From Hymenobacter telluris (GTDB lineage Bacteria; Bacteroidota; Bacteroidia; Cytophagales; Hymenobacteraceae): a stretch of DNA of 64,000 nucleotides. This document shows positions 62,430 through 64,000 of the stretch, in pieces (the stretch's first letter is position 1; the number at the start of each line of letters is the position of its first letter). The notes under the pieces were generated by a model that saw only the letters and a list, made by a program, of their open reading frames with translations, was not told where the DNA came from and ran no database searches. The stretch lies in the NCBI RefSeq assembly GCF_017313265.1, contig NZ_JAFLQZ010000014.1, forward strand, positions 1 through 64,000, given 5' to 3'. The translations under genes were made by a program, and so were the position numbers.

Positions 62430-64000
62430 TTACAGCTTCTCGGCCAGGAAGCGGGCCGTGTGGTTGGTGTCTTTGAGCTTCACCATGTCTTCGGGCGTAC
62501 CTTCGAACAGCAGGTGCCCGCCGTTGATGCCACCTTCCGGCCCCAGGTCAATCACCCAGTCGGCGCACTTGATGATGTCCATGTTGTGCTCGATGATGAG
62601 CACCGAGTTGCCTTGCTCTACCAGCGCATTCAGGGCCGTCATCAGCTTGTTGATGTCGTGGAAGTGCAGGCCGGTGCTGGGCTCGTCGAAGATGAACAGA
62701 ATCTTATCGTTTTGCAGGGTCGCGCCTTTGGTCAGAAACGAGGCCAGCTTCACGCGTTGGGCCTCGCCGCCGCTGAGTGTATTCGCCGACTGGCCCAGCC
62801 GAATGTAGCCCAAGCCCACATCTTCGAGCGGCTTGAGACGCTCGGCTATCTTGGGTTGGTCCTTGAAGAAGGTGATGCTGTCCTCGATGGTCATTTCCAG
62901 CACCTCGTTGATGGCCTTGTCCTGGAACTTCACGTCCAGAATATCCTGCTTGAACTTGCGGCCCTCGCAGGCTTCGCACGTCAGGTAGATATCAGCCATG
63001 AACTGCATTTCAATCTTCACCTGCCCCTCGCCCTGGCACACCTCACAACGCCCCCCGTCGATGTTGAACGAGAAGTGCGACGGTTTAAAGCCGCGGGCCT
63101 TGGCCAGCGGCTGGTCGGCAAACAAACTCCGGATGGCGTCGTAGGCTTTCACGTAGGTCACCGGGTTGGAGCGGCTGCTTTTGCCGATGGGGTTCTGGTC
63201 TACGAACTCCACGTGCGTCACCTGCCCGTTCACGCCCGTCAGCCGGTCAAACTTGCCGGTTGCCTCGCCCGCGCCGCCACCAAGTTGCTTGAGTAACGCC
63301 GGCGCCAGTATCCGCCGAATCAGGGTGGATTTGCCCGAGCCCGACACACCCGTTACCACGGTCATTACGTTCAGCGGAAACTTCACCGATACGTTTTTGA
63401 GGTTGTTTTCGCGGGCGCCGGTCAGCTCCAGCGCGTTGCGCCAGGGGCGGCGCGTGGTAGGCACGGCCACTTCGCGCCGGCCGCTCAGGTAGTCGCCGGT
63501 ATAGGTGTTGGTGTCCTGTAGCAGGTCGTCGTAAGTGCCCTGGAACATCAGGTTGCCGCCGCCGCTGCCCGCTTCCGGCCCGATGTCGAGAATCTGGTCG
63601 GCTACTTCCATCATCTTCTCTTCGTGCTCCACCACAATTACGGTGTTGCCGAGCTGCTGCAAGGAGCGCAGCACGCCAATCAGCTGCTCGGCATCCTTGG
63701 GGTGCAGCCCAATACTGGGTTCATCGAGAATGTACATCGAGCCCACCAGCGCCGACCCCAGCGAAGTAGCCAACGAAATCCGCTGGCTCTCCCCACCCGA
63801 AAGCGTACTGCTGAGCCGGTTCAGCGTGAGGTAGCCCAGGCCCACCCGATTCAGGTATTCCAGGCGGTTGGTGATTTCCGTGACCAGCCGCTCGGCCACC
63901 TTGGCGTCGTGCTCATCGAGGTTCATGTTCTGGAAGAACTCCAGTGCCCGGCTCACTGGCAGCAACACCAAGTCGGTGATGCTCTGGCCATCTATCTTCA
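62430..64000 (-). CDS. uvrA: Excinuclease ABC subunit A, C-terminal part (cut by window edge)
   Basis: DNA damage sensor of nucleotide excision repair; about 520 C-terminal residues are present and the frame runs open to the right edge, so the N-terminus lies beyond the window. Visible parts: first ABC signature LSGGESQR and Walker B YILDEPSIGLH, second-domain Walker A GVSGSGKST, zinc module CEVCQGEG...CEACEG, signature LSGGEAQR and Walker B LFIFDEPSTGLH. No true start codon is in the window; the TTG at 63971 is internal. Confidence 0.95.
   Translation of the reverse strand, partial: KIDGQSITDLVLLPVSRALEFFQNMNLDEHDAKVAERLVTEITNRLEYLNRVGLGYLTLNRLSSTLSGGESQRISLATSLGSALVGSMYILDEPSIGLHPKDAEQLIGVLRSLQQLGNTVIVVEHEEKMMEVADQILDIGPEAGSGGGNLMFQGTYDDLLQDTNTYTGDYLSGRREVAVPTTRRPWRNALELTGARENNLKNVSVKFPLNVMTVVTGVSGSGKSTLIRRILAPALLKQLGGGAGEATGKFDRLTGVNGQVTHVEFVDQNPIGKSSRSNPVTYVKAYDAIRSLFADQPLAKARGFKPSHFSFNIDGGRCEVCQGEGQVKIEMQFMADIYLTCEACEGRKFKQDILDVKFQDKAINEVLEMTIEDSITFFKDQPKIAERLKPLEDVGLGYIRLGQSANTLSGGEAQRVKLASFLTKGATLQNDKILFIFDEPSTGLHFHDINKLMTALNALVEQGNSVLIIEHNMDIIKCADWVIDLGPEGGINGGHLLFEGTPEDMVKLKDTNHTARFLAEKL

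Overview
The window looks like chromosomal DNA of a Bacteroidota species, most likely a Hymenobacter-like member of the Cytophagales. The evidence is promoters of the Bacteroidota type (TTG, 19-21 bases, TAnnTTTG) in front of two tRNAs, rpmH and several other genes; PorT-type beta-barrels, a DUF2480 protein, LytTR/LytS signalling and TonB-type receptors with carboxypeptidase-like N-terminal domains; and GC-rich coding DNA without obvious Shine-Dalgarno leaders. The genus is an inference. No insertion sequence, prophage, CRISPR array or defence island was seen.

Layout. 1-547: AT-rich, gene-free, with four tandem promoter boxes firing leftward out of the window (possibly an rRNA operon beyond the edge). 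548-8693 (minus): serine hydrolase, lipoprotein, amino acid permease, DUF2480 protein, tsaB, S41 peptidase, rnpA and rpmH. 8934-17196: M61 peptidase, lipoprotein, a small disordered protein, PfkB kinase, tRNA-His, DEAD-box helicase, small membrane protein, upp and a GNAT/FemAB-like protein. 17364-25210 (plus): Wzi-like barrel, a small conserved protein, MsbA-like ABC exporter, three small membrane proteins, gmhA and a YifB/ComM ATPase; much of this is envelope or LPS biology. 25334-29815: LytTR regulator and LytS kinase divergent from a TonB-type barrel gene. 29909-38563: tRNA-Lys, pyrD, a DUF2306-like protein, a PagL-like lipid A deacylase, three tandem PorT-type barrels, M20 peptidase, DUF2199 protein and plsY. 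38845-44340: an 1831-residue exported protein of no family I recognise. 44650-54659: two sugar-acid/pentose loci, each with its own LacI-type regulator: uxuB-like SDR plus uxuA, and xylB-xylA plus a GH51 arabinofuranosidase. 54893-58417: an orphan protein, prmA, a DUF6150-like protein, tpiA and a TspO-like protein. 58615-62354: TonB siderophore receptor plus PepSY protein behind a candidate Fur site. 62430-64000: uvrA, cut by the window edge.

How it fits together. The sugar genes would turn arabinoxylan side chains, xylose and hexuronates into central metabolites. The envelope genes cover heptose synthesis, lipid A/LPS export, lipid A deacylation, phospholipid synthesis and outer-membrane barrels. 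The receptor/PepSY pair suggests iron uptake.

The most unusual signals are non-coding or architectural. (1) At least seven long inverted repeats of different sequence sit in the gaps between genes, often only bases from start or stop codons, and one lone repeat unit suggests that they are inverted pairs of dispersed units. (2) Three genes carry a TAnnTTTG box exactly four bases before the start codon, which predicts leaderless mRNAs. (3) A LacI-type regulator is fused to an IS1 InsA-like zinc ribbon, next to a symmetrical operator-like array.
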